This document shows positions 1 to 6,256 of a DNA stretch of 13,612 nt, piece by piece. The notes under the pieces are model-generated. The model was not told the origin of the DNA, did no database searches, and saw only the letters and a list, made by a program, of their open reading frames with translations. The stretch covers positions 1-13,612 of the forward strand of contig CALDLG010000166.1 of assembly GCA_937910785.1 (NCBI GenBank), given 5' to 3'. The DNA comes from an uncultured Lachnospiraceae bacterium. Lineage in GTDB: Bacteria; Bacillota; Clostridia; Lachnospirales; Lachnospiraceae. Positions within the stretch are counted from its first letter, which is position 1. Each line of letters opens with the position of its first letter. The position numbers and the translations under genes are program-made.

Positions 1-67
1 CGGTGGAAGCAGCAGCGGTGGCGGAGGTGGTGGAGGAAGCCATGGCGGCGGAGGACACAGCCGATGA
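1..67 (+). CDS. C-terminal tail of a Gly-rich protein (partial, runs in from left)
   Basis: Reading frame 2 is open from the left edge and ends at TGA 65-67. The last 21 residues are almost only Gly and Ser with two His and end in His-Ser-Arg. Low-complexity Gly/Ser/His tails like this are common at the C-terminus of membrane-anchored TPM-domain proteins in Firmicutes, but no domain lies inside the window, so that identity is a guess. The gene converges on rpsT and shares a terminator with it. Confidence 0.5.
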   Translation, partial: GGSSSGGGGGGGSHGGGGHSR

Positions 68-117
68 AAGCGGATTTCACAGGGAAGTGACCGGAAAGAA
101 ATAAGAAGAATGAAAAT

Positions 118-151
118 AAAAACAACCCACATGACGGTATGGGTTGTTTTT
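118..151. terminator. Bidirectional Rho-independent terminator between the partial gene and rpsT
   Basis: A perfect 12-bp inverted repeat (118-129 with 140-151) surrounds a 10-nt loop. The stem has an A-run on its left and a T-run on its right, so RNA from either strand gives a hairpin followed by a U-tract. It lies between two convergent genes, which is where a shared terminator is expected. Confidence 0.9.
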
Positions 152-213
152 ATATGATAAGAAATTTTGCTCAATATCTGTATTCTATGATCAGTCGTTA
201 AACCCGACAGCGC

Positions 214-477
214 CTACGCCATCTTGTTTACTGCCTGTGCTAAACGGGATACTTTTCTGGAAGCAGTATTCTTATGGAATACGCCCTTCGAAGTGGCCTT
301 ATCAATCGTAGCAGTAGCAGCCAGTAATGCGGACTTCGCAGCTTCTTTGTCATTCGCTGCAACAGCGGCATTTACTTTCTTTACAGCAGTCTTAACGCCG
401 GATTTGATAGCCTTGTTTCTATCCGCCTTTGTTCTGTTTACTAAAATTCTCTTTTTCGCTGATTTGATATTAGCCAA
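214..477 (-). CDS. rpsT: 30S ribosomal protein S20
   Basis: S20 is a primary 16S rRNA-binding protein of the small ribosomal subunit. The protein begins Met-Ala-Asn-Ile-Lys-Ser-Ala-Lys-Lys-Arg, the classic S20 start, and is a basic, Ala/Lys-rich helical protein of 87 residues, the normal length. The start is a TTG codon at 475-477: a perfect AGGAGG (486-491) sits 8 nt upstream. A GTG three codons earlier (484-486) overlaps the Shine-Dalgarno and is rejected. The gene is monocistronic, has its own sigma-A promoter and about 80 nt of leader, and is divergent from gpr. rpsT next to gpr is a common arrangement in Firmicutes. Confidence 0.96.
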   Translation of the reverse strand: MANIKSAKKRILVNRTKADRNKAIKSGVKTAVKKVNAAVAANDKEAAKSALLAATATIDKATSKGVFHKNTASRKVSRLAQAVNKMA

Positions 478-485
478 GATGCACA

Positions 486-491
486 CCTCCT
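486..491 (-). promoter_or_regulatory. Ribosome-binding site that decides the rpsT start
   Basis: On the minus strand this reads AGGAGG, 8 nt before TTG 475-477. It rules out the in-frame GTG at 484-486, which overlaps it. Confidence 0.85.
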
Positions 492-514
492 ATTACAGTT
501 AATTTTTAAGGAAA

Positions 515-535
515 GTGTCTCATTAATCCGGACAC
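515..535 (-). other. Small hairpin in the rpsT leader
   Basis: A 5-bp inverted repeat (515-519 with 531-535) with an 11-nt loop lies in the 5' leader of rpsT, about 25 nt before the Shine-Dalgarno. S20 is translationally autoregulated in E. coli, but whether this hairpin has such a role cannot be told from the sequence. Confidence 0.3.
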
Positions 536-564
536 GGACGTTTTAATGGAAACACACAGCTATT

Positions 565-593
565 ATTGTAGAATAACTACTAAATTCTGTCAA
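565..593 (-). promoter_or_regulatory. Sigma-A promoter of rpsT
   Basis: On the minus strand a perfect -35 TTGACA (588-593) and a -10 TACAAT (565-570) are separated by exactly 17 bp (571-587). The expected transcription start is near 558, giving a leader of about 80 nt before the TTG start. Confidence 0.88.
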
Positions 594-632
594 TACATAA
601 TTTGGACATTTTTGCGAAAACTAAAGCCATGC

Positions 633-693
633 ACTTTTCTGTAAATCCGGCCGGATCGTGCTTGCACGAATCAGGCTGGATTTACAGAAAAGT
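633..693. repeat. 61-nt long hairpin (inverted repeat), possible REP-like element
   Basis: A perfect 16-bp inverted repeat (633-648 with 678-693) continues inward as a near-perfect stem: G-U 649/677, 650-652 with 674-676, one G-A mismatch (653/673), 654-656 with 670-672, a bulged A at 669, and 657-660 with 665-668, closed by a CTTG loop (661-664). About 27 bp can form. No U-tract follows on the plus strand and no gene end is near, so it is not a simple terminator. It could be one arm of a dispersed intergenic repeat or part of a structured RNA with 697-766. Confidence 0.6.
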
Positions 694-696
694 ATA

Positions 697-766
697 GGGC
701 GCAGCCCGAACCGAGATGAAGCGAAGCGGAATCGAGGTTGCATGGCGAAAGCCCGGCTGCGGGCCC
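697..766 (+). ncRNA. Predicted folded RNA element, three-way junction (family unknown)
   Basis: By eye this folds as a closing stem 700-706 with 755-761, extended by 697-699 with 764-766 over a GG bulge. Inside are two arms. One pairs 709-712 with 736-739 and 715-717 with 731-733, separated by a symmetric GA/GA internal loop as in sheared tandem G-A pairs; a second pair of G-A oppositions (718/730, 719/729) follows. The other arm is a 3-bp hairpin capped by a GAAA tetraloop (744-753). GNRA loops and tandem G-A pairs are typical of real RNA folds. No promoter was found for it. A dispersed repeat is the alternative. Confidence 0.35.
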
Positions 767-801
767 CGCACTTCACGCTCCTGCCCGCATATAATAAACA
801 A

Positions 802-865
802 AGGAAGGGGAAATAACCCGGCCGCCGGCTTCATGAAAACGCGCGCCTGCTTATGTCCCCTTCCT
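802..865. other. Inverted repeat just upstream of gpr
   Basis: A perfect 10-bp inverted repeat (802-811 with 856-865) continues, after one A/G mismatch, with 4 more pairs (813-816 with 851-854). The 34-nt loop is GC-rich. The repeat ends 34 nt before the gpr start. On the minus strand it would be followed by a T-rich stretch, but the large loop makes a terminator unlikely. Confidence 0.4.
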
Positions 866-899
866 GAGAAAAAGGAAAGAAGAAACGAGGACATGAGAT

Positions 900-1772
900 A
901 TGAGTTGGTTTCAGGTCAGAACAGACCTGGCTTTGGAAGCCAGAGAAAGTATTGACGGGAAAGAAAACGAAATTCATGGTGTAAAAGTAGAAGAAGAGTA
1001 TGATAAGGACAGCGATGTGCATATAACGACGGTCATCATAGAAACGAAGAACGGCTCCCGTGCCATGGGAAAGCCGATGGGAACCTATGTGACGCTGGAG
1101 GCGCCTGCCATGATTGAGCCGGAAGAGGATTACCATCAGGAAATTTCGGACATTCTTGCAGGAGAGATCAGGAAACTTCTGAAGGAACCGGAAAAGGAAC
1201 ATTCCATTCTGGTAGTCGGTCTGGGAAACCGGGATGTGACCGCGGATTCTCTTGGCCCCAATGTAGTCGATAACCTTTTTATTAACAGACATATTGTGAT
1301 GGAATATGGCAAGGTGGCCTATAACTGTTCCAAAATGAATATGGTCAGCAGCCTGGTGCCCGGTGTTATGGCCAAAACGGGCATGGAATCGGCGGAAATT
1401 ATCAAGGGTGTTATAGAGCAGACGGGGCCGGATCAGGTGATTGTCATCGATGCGCTGGCGGCCAGATCGACCAAACGTCTGAACCGGACGATTCAGATCA
1501 CGAATACGGGGATTCATCCCGGTTCCGGTGTTGGTAATCACAGAAATGCGCTGACGCAGGAAAGCTTACAGGTGCCGGTTCTGGCAATCGGCGTGCCGAC
1601 GGTGGTGGATGCGGCGACCATCGTAGGAGACGCTGTCGGAGAATATCCTAGCGCGCTGTCGGAATTAAATAATATGTATGTTACGAGCAAAGACGTGGAT
1701 TTTCAAATACAGCAGATCAGTCATATTCTCTGTGATGCGCTGAATAAGGCGCTGGATATCTCCTTATCATGA
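900..1772 (+). CDS. gpr: Spore germination protease GPR
   Basis: GPR is the aspartic-type endoprotease (peptidase family A25) that degrades small acid-soluble spore proteins (SASPs) during germination. It is made as a zymogen in the forespore. The 290-residue protein has a short N-terminal stretch followed by Val-Arg-Thr-Asp-Leu-Ala, the family start. It also has the conserved Gly-Leu-Gly-Asn ... Asp-Ser-Leu-Gly-Pro block with Asp116 and the Val-Ile-Asp-Ala-Leu-Ala block with Asp184. The two Asp are spaced like the catalytic pair known in the Bacillus enzyme. A Gly-Ser-Gly-Val-Gly-Asn block follows. The start ATG is preceded by GAGG 9 nt upstream. The propeptide appears only a few residues long, shorter than in Bacillus. 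spoIIP follows after 79 nt, the usual gpr-spoIIP pair. Confidence 0.95.
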   Translation: MSWFQVRTDLALEARESIDGKENEIHGVKVEEEYDKDSDVHITTVIIETKNGSRAMGKPMGTYVTLEAPAMIEPEEDYHQEISDILAGEIRKLLKEPEKEHSILVVGLGNRDVTADSLGPNVVDNLFINRHIVMEYGKVAYNCSKMNMVSSLVPGVMAKTGMESAEIIKGVIEQTGPDQVIVIDALAARSTKRLNRTIQITNTGIHPGSGVGNHRNALTQESLQVPVLAIGVPTVVDAATIVGDAVGEYPSALSELNNMYVTSKDVDFQIQQISHILCDALNKALDISLS

Positions 1773-1787
1773 GAAGGCACATCCCAT

Positions 1788-1800
1788 GCATATAATGAAC
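1788..1800 (+). promoter_or_regulatory. Candidate sporulation -10 element upstream of spoIIP
   Basis: The motif CATATAAT (1789-1796) resembles the -10 of sporulation sigma factors (SigE-type CATACAnT). Nearly the same 13-mer occurs before gpr at 787-799 (12 of 13 identical). No convincing -35 was found in front of either copy. Confidence 0.25.
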
Positions 1801-1810
1801 AATGAGGCAG

Positions 1811-1834
1811 TCCGGAAAGTTCCGGGGGCCCGGA
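1811..1834 (+). promoter_or_regulatory. Two overlapping, mutually exclusive hairpins in the spoIIP leader
   Basis: Bases 1812-1817 can pair with 1820-1825, and bases 1821-1826 can pair with 1829-1834. The two stems share 1821-1825, so only one can form fully. Tight 2-nt loops mean each would open by a pair or two. The second stem ends next to the weak GGGA (1836-1839) that is the only Shine-Dalgarno-like sequence before the spoIIP ATG. Confidence 0.3.
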
Positions 1835-1851
1835 TGGGATGAAAAGCATAC

Positions 1852-3231
1852 ATGAATAAAAGGCGGTTATTTGAAAAAAGGAATGACGAGATTCATATCG
1901 GGCGCGGCATCCTGCGGATTCTGCTCCTTGTCCTGTGCGTAATGGCGGGAGCGGCTTTTTTGCAGGAGCTTTATCATGGGATGAAGGAGCAGGAGCGGGA
2001 AAATGAAAGCGGATTGCAGGAGTGGCTGGAGCAGGCCGTTCTGGATGACTGGATGCCGGGATTTTCTGTCTGGCAGACGGAACGGAATTCCAACGGCAGT
2101 AATCTGCTCGACCGCCTGATTCTGGAAAATGTTCCGATTTTTCTATACTGTATGGAACAGCCGGAAGAATACGATCCGGATATACTCAAAGAGAGCGATT
2201 ATAATGAGCTGCTTCTTCTGGAAGGAACGGACGAAAACAGAAAGGATATTGAGGAAGGATCTCTGGAATACGGGGAAGATGCGATTCATCTGGATAAAAG
2301 TCTGGAGGAGGCTTTTCTTGCGGAAAATGGACTTGCCGGGGAGAACCGGGCGGCAGGAGAGGCAATGCCGGAGGAGCCGGAGGATACCGGACCGAAGGAA
2401 GAGACGAAAGAAGCGGTTTTTCATGAAGTAGAGGAGCCCGTATATCGTTATCAATGGAAGAACCTGCAGGATTATACGGAACTGGTCAAAGCCTTTTATG
2501 CCATAGATTCCACGACCTCGGCGGGGCCGGAGCTTTTGAATACGGAGAAGCTGCTGTCTGTGGATATGCGGATGCAGGGAAACAGTGAGGAACCGCAGAT
2601 TTTGATTTATCATACGCATTCGCAGGAGGCCTTTGCGGATTCCGTACCCGGAGACGAGTCTACGACGATTGTTGGCGCCGGTGAAAAGCTGGCGCAGATA
2701 CTGCGCGAGAAGTACGGGTACAATGTCATACATAATACGGAAAGCTTTGATAAGGAATCGAGAGACTATGCGTACAGTAATTCCCTTCCGGTGCTGGAGC
2801 AGATTCTTGCGGAAAATCCTTCGATCGAGGTTGTAATTGATCTGCACAGAGATGCGATGCCGGAGGACCGGAGGCTGGTCGTGGATCTGCAGGGACGGCC
2901 TACGGCGCAGTTTATGCTTTTCAACGGACTCAGCAGATCCGCCAGAAATGGCCCGATCGAGTCTCTGGAGAATCCTTATCTGGAGGATAATCTGGCTTTT
3001 TCCTTTCAGATGCAGACAGCAAGCAACGAATATTATCCGGGTATTGCAAGGCGGATTTATCTGAAGGCATACCGTTATAATCTGCATCTTCGGCCCAAAT
3101 CTCTGCTGATTGAGCTGGGGGCGCAGAACAATACGGTGGAGGAGATTATGAACGCCATCGATCCGCTTGCTCATATTATTCATCTTGTACTGGTGGGGGA
3201 GGAACCTGATGCAGAACCTGATGCAGAATAA
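1852..3231 (+). CDS. spoIIP: Stage II sporulation protein P (amidase/endopeptidase)
   Basis: SpoIIP is the cell-wall hydrolase of the SpoIID-SpoIIM-SpoIIP engulfment machine. It removes stem peptides and cuts cross-links so that the mother-cell membrane can move around the forespore. The 459-residue protein has a basic cytoplasmic start, one membrane anchor at about residues 21-40, a long acidic Glu-rich linker at about 95-200 and a C-terminal catalytic domain. This domain carries the His-Thr-His-Ser-Gln-Glu motif (His254, His256, Glu259) and Leu-His-Arg-Asp (331-334), the typical zinc-ligand and catalytic signatures of the family. It is somewhat longer than the Bacillus protein, mostly through the linker. 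The Shine-Dalgarno is weak (GGGA, 12 nt before ATG). The last codons contain a perfect 12-bp duplication. Confidence 0.93.
   Translation: MNKRRLFEKRNDEIHIGRGILRILLLVLCVMAGAAFLQELYHGMKEQERENESGLQEWLEQAVLDDWMPGFSVWQTERNSNGSNLLDRLILENVPIFLYCMEQPEEYDPDILKESDYNELLLLEGTDENRKDIEEGSLEYGEDAIHLDKSLEEAFLAENGLAGENRAAGEAMPEEPEDTGPKEETKEAVFHEVEEPVYRYQWKNLQDYTELVKAFYAIDSTTSAGPELLNTEKLLSVDMRMQGNSEEPQILIYHTHSQEAFADSVPGDESTTIVGAGEKLAQILREKYGYNVIHNTESFDKESRDYAYSNSLPVLEQILAENPSIEVVIDLHRDAMPEDRRLVVDLQGRPTAQFMLFNGLSRSARNGPIESLENPYLEDNLAFSFQMQTASNEYYPGIARRIYLKAYRYNLHLRPKSLLIELGAQNNTVEEIMNAIDPLAHIIHLVLVGEEPDAEPDAE
3202..3225 (+). repeat. Perfect 12-bp tandem duplication at the spoIIP 3' end
   Basis: The 12-mer GAACCTGATGCA occurs twice without a break (3202-3213, 3214-3225). 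It encodes a repeated Glu-Pro-Asp-Ala just before the stop codon. It is in frame and in a disordered tail, so probably harmless. Confidence 0.85.
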
Positions 3232-3239
3232 AAAAACAA

Positions 3240-3268
3240 TGGACACAGACTGTCATCTCCTATAAAAT
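3240..3268 (+). promoter_or_regulatory. Candidate sigma-A promoter for the 3311-4393 gene and lepA
   Basis: TGGACA (3240-3245) and TAAAAT (3263-3268) are 17 bp apart. The predicted start near 3275 gives a leader of about 35 nt. A small inverted repeat (GACA 3242-3245, TGTC 3251-3254) lies in the spacer and could be an operator half-site pair. It begins right after spoIIP ends, so it would separate housekeeping lepA from the sporulation genes. Confidence 0.45.
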
Positions 3269-3310
3269 AGAAGAATGAATATATTTTTACAGATGAGGGG
3301 GAGATAAGTG

Positions 3311-4393
3311 ATGGAAGAACTGATGAAAGATATGAAAAAAAGGTCCATCGGAAATGTCTGGTGGGTTTCTCTGATTCTGCTGCTCGTGGCGGGAGGGCTG
3401 TTAGTGATCAACGGGCCTGCAACATTTCAGATATTCAGCATGCTGACAGGAGGGCGCAATCTGAACAGCATTCCATCTTCGGAGCTTTATAATGCGATGG
3501 CAGTCTGTGAGGTAAATATGGTTTATGACTGCTTTGCCGAATATGAATCGGAAAACGGGAAGATTTATGATTATTATATCATTCCCTACAGGGAAGAAGA
3601 ATTTATCGCGGTGCGCGTCGATGAAAGCAGAGCTTCGGAGATGGACGGTATCTGCGATGATACATGGGAATATCTGATGGGCAATTCGGGGATGCCTGAC
3701 CGGACGATTTCCCTGAAAGGAAATGTCCGTCCGATGGATGGCGATGAGCTGTATTACTATAAAGACTGGTTTACCTCAGTCGGGTACTCCGGCGATGAGA
3801 TGAAGGCTTATGCCGTAAACAGCGTTTTGGAGGACGGAAAATTTGCCAAAGGGGCTTCTCCGCGGCAGGTTTATCTGATTACGGCGGGAAGCCTGCTGTT
3901 TATTATCTGGGCGGCATGGCTTTTGATAAAAGCATGTACGGGAGGCTATCTGAAAGCGATCAGGAAAGATCTTGAGCAGCTCGGTTCCTTATCGGAAAGC
4001 CAGATCGTTTCTGATTATCAGAACGCTTATGTGATCAATAAGGATGTACGAATCGGCCGCATCTTTACCTATAATGCGGTTCCGACCTCACCGCGGGCTT
4101 ATCTGAACAAAAATATGGCATGGGCTTATTTATATCGTACGAAAAATTATACAAACGGCCTTTATACCGGCAGCAGCTATAATGTCATGATTTATCCGGC
4201 GAACGGAACGGAACAGATGGGAGATATTGCGATCAAGAAGAAATACAGCGATATGATTCTGGAATATTATGCCAATAATTTCCCGCATATGGTGGTGGGG
4301 TATTCGGATGAACTCAAGCGATTATACCATAGCGACCGTAATGCTTTTCTTGCGCTGCGCTATCTGCCGGCACAGGATACGCTGAATTACTAA
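3311..4393 (+). CDS. Unrecognised two-transmembrane protein with a C-terminal PH-like-looking domain
   Basis: I do not recognise this 360-residue protein with confidence. It has a short basic cytoplasmic start, a membrane segment at about residues 16-34, a roughly 150-residue acidic Tyr-rich region probably outside the membrane, a second membrane segment at about 187-209 and a cytoplasmic C-terminal part of about 150 residues. That part alternates beta-like stretches and ends in an amphipathic helix (Asp-Met-Ile-Leu-Glu-Tyr-Tyr) followed by Phe-Pro-His-Met-Val-Val-Gly-Tyr, reminiscent of bacterial PH-like domains in Lachnospiraceae membrane proteins. ATG 3311 is preferred over the adjoining GTG 3308 because of its spacing from GGGGAG (3298-3303). 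lepA starts 29 nt downstream with no terminator between, so the two are probably co-transcribed. Function unknown. Confidence 0.75.
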   Translation: MEELMKDMKKRSIGNVWWVSLILLLVAGGLLVINGPATFQIFSMLTGGRNLNSIPSSELYNAMAVCEVNMVYDCFAEYESENGKIYDYYIIPYREEEFIAVRVDESRASEMDGICDDTWEYLMGNSGMPDRTISLKGNVRPMDGDELYYYKDWFTSVGYSGDEMKAYAVNSVLEDGKFAKGASPRQVYLITAGSLLFIIWAAWLLIKACTGGYLKAIRKDLEQLGSLSESQIVSDYQNAYVINKDVRIGRIFTYNAVPTSPRAYLNKNMAWAYLYRTKNYTNGLYTGSSYNVMIYPANGTEQMGDIAIKKKYSDMILEYYANNFPHMVVGYSDELKRLYHSDRNAFLALRYLPAQDTLNY

Positions 4394-4422
4394 GAAAGAG
4401 ATGGAAAAGGAACAGTAGAAAT

Positions 4423-6240
4423 ATGACAACAGTAGATCAGAGCAGAATCAGAAACTTTTGTATCGTAGCGCATATCGACCATGGTAAATCAACGCTGGCG
4501 GACAGAATCATCGAGAAGACGGGACTTCTGACAAGCCGGGAAATGCAGGCACAGGTGCTTGACAATATGGAACTGGAACGGGAGCGCGGAATTACGATCA
4601 AGGCACAGACGGTCCGCATTGTCTATCAGGCGAAGGATGGACAGGAGTACATTTTTAACCTGATTGATACGCCGGGACATGTGGATTTTAACTACGAAGT
4701 CAGCCGGAGCCTTGCGGCCTGCGACGGAGCGATTCTTGTTGTGGATGCCGCACAGGGCATCGAGGCGCAGACGCTGGCCAATGTATATCTGGCATTGGAT
4801 CATGATCTGGATGTTTTCCCGGTTATAAATAAGATCGACCTGCCGAGCGCGGACCCGGAGCGGGTGAAAAATGAAATAGAAGATGTGATCGGAATAGAGG
4901 CGCAGGATGCGCCTCTGATCTCTGCCAAGAACGGAATCGGAATCGAAGAGGTATTAGAGGCTGTTGTGACCAAAATTCCGGCTCCGAAAGGAAATGCGGA
5001 CAATCCCCTGCAGGCGCTGATTTTCGATTCCGTATACGATTCCTATAAAGGTGTTATTGTATTCTGCCGTATTGTGGAAGGCCGTGTGCGCAAGGGCATG
5101 AATGTCAGGATGATGGCAACGGGGGCTGCCGCGGAAGTGGTGGAAGTAGGATACTTCGGTCCCGGACAGTTTATCCCCTGTGAGGAACTGTCAGCGGGCA
5201 TGGTCGGATATCTTACGGCTTCCATTAAAAATGTAAAGGATACGGCGGTAGGGGATACGATAACGGATGTAACAAATCCCTGTGCAGAGCCGCTTCCCGG
5301 TTATAAAAAAGTAAATTCCATGGTATACTGCGGTATGTATCCGGCGGACGGCGCCAGGTATCCTGATCTGCGGGATGCGCTGGAGAAGCTGAAGCTGAAC
5401 GATGCCTCTCTGAATTATGAACCGGAGACCTCCATTGCGCTGGGATTTGGATTCCGCTGCGGTTTTCTGGGGCTGCTGCATCTGGAAATCATTCAGGAGA
5501 GACTGGAGCGGGAATATAATCTGGATCTTGTTACAACCGCACCGGGTGTTATTTATCGGGTGTATAAAACAAACGGAGAAATGATCGAGCTGACCAATCC
5601 ATCCAATCTGCCTGACCCTTCGGAAATCGATTATATGGAGGAGCCCATTGTCGCCGCGGAAATTATGGTGACATCGGAGTTCATCGGACCGATTATGCAG
5701 CTTTGTCAGGAACGGAGAGGGCGTTATGTCAGTACGGAGTATATTGAGGCGTCCAGAGCTTTGTTAAAATACGATTTACCATTAAATGAAATCATCTATG
5801 ATTTTTTTGACGCCCTGAAATCCCGCTCCAGAGGATATGCTTCCTTCGATTATGAGGTGAAGGGCTATGAAGAGTCCAGACTTGTGAAGCTGGACATCCT
5901 TATCAACCGCGAAGAGGTAGACGCGCTCTCTTTCATCGTTCACGCGGACAGCGCTTATGAAAGAGGACGCAGAATGTGTGAAAAGCTGAAGGATGAAATA
6001 CCCAGGCATCTGTTTGAAATACCCATTCAGGCGGCGGTGGGCGGGAAAATCATCGCGCGGGAAACGGTGAAAGCCATGCGTAAGGATGTCCTTGCCAAAT
6101 GTTACGGCGGCGATATCACGCGTAAGAAGAAGCTTCTGGAGAAGCAGAAGGAAGGCAAGAAGCGGATGCGTCAGGTGGGCAATGTAGAGATTCCTCAGAG
6201 CGCGTTTATGAGTGTTTTGAAGCTGGATGATAAAGCCTGA
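4423..6240 (+). CDS. lepA: Translation elongation factor 4 (LepA GTPase)
   Basis: EF-4/LepA is a ribosome-dependent GTPase related to EF-G that helps translation or ribosome assembly under stress. The 605-residue protein has the usual length and all GTPase motifs: the P-loop Ala-His-Ile-Asp-His-Gly-Lys-Ser-Thr (16-24), Glu-Arg-Gly-Ile-Thr switch I, Asp-Thr-Pro-Gly-His (82-86) and Asn-Lys-Ile-Asp (136-139). The C-terminal domain ends in a basic Lys/Arg stretch as in other LepA proteins, and there is no EF-G domain IV. An AAGGA lies about 11 nt before ATG. hemW starts directly downstream, the usual Firmicutes pairing. Confidence 0.97.
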   Translation: MTTVDQSRIRNFCIVAHIDHGKSTLADRIIEKTGLLTSREMQAQVLDNMELERERGITIKAQTVRIVYQAKDGQEYIFNLIDTPGHVDFNYEVSRSLAACDGAILVVDAAQGIEAQTLANVYLALDHDLDVFPVINKIDLPSADPERVKNEIEDVIGIEAQDAPLISAKNGIGIEEVLEAVVTKIPAPKGNADNPLQALIFDSVYDSYKGVIVFCRIVEGRVRKGMNVRMMATGAAAEVVEVGYFGPGQFIPCEELSAGMVGYLTASIKNVKDTAVGDTITDVTNPCAEPLPGYKKVNSMVYCGMYPADGARYPDLRDALEKLKLNDASLNYEPETSIALGFGFRCGFLGLLHLEIIQERLEREYNLDLVTTAPGVIYRVYKTNGEMIELTNPSNLPDPSEIDYMEEPIVAAEIMVTSEFIGPIMQLCQERRGRYVSTEYIEASRALLKYDLPLNEIIYDFFDALKSRSRGYASFDYEVKGYEESRLVKLDILINREEVDALSFIVHADSAYERGRRMCEKLKDEIPRHLFEIPIQAAVGGKIIARETVKAMRKDVLAKCYGGDITRKKKLLEKQKEGKKRMRQVGNVEIPQSAFMSVLKLDDKA

Positions 6241-6256
6241 TACGAGGAAGACGGGA

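Noticed and set aside
484..486. GTG as an upstream start for rpsT, giving three extra residues
   Set aside because: It overlaps the perfect Shine-Dalgarno; TTG 475-477 has the right spacing and gives the canonical S20 N-terminus.
682..955. Open frames on both strands through the region 682-955
   Set aside because: They cross the palindromic element and have no recognisable domain or good ribosome-binding site; the structures explain the region better.
2143..3246. Long minus-strand open frame opposite spoIIP
   Set aside because: It is a shadow of spoIIP codon use; the sense strand encodes a recognisable SpoIIP with catalytic motifs.
6227..6256. ATG 6227 as the hemW start, overlapping lepA
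   Set aside because: The Shine-Dalgarno is poor and it adds ten residues before the family N-terminus; 6257 has GAGG at good spacing.
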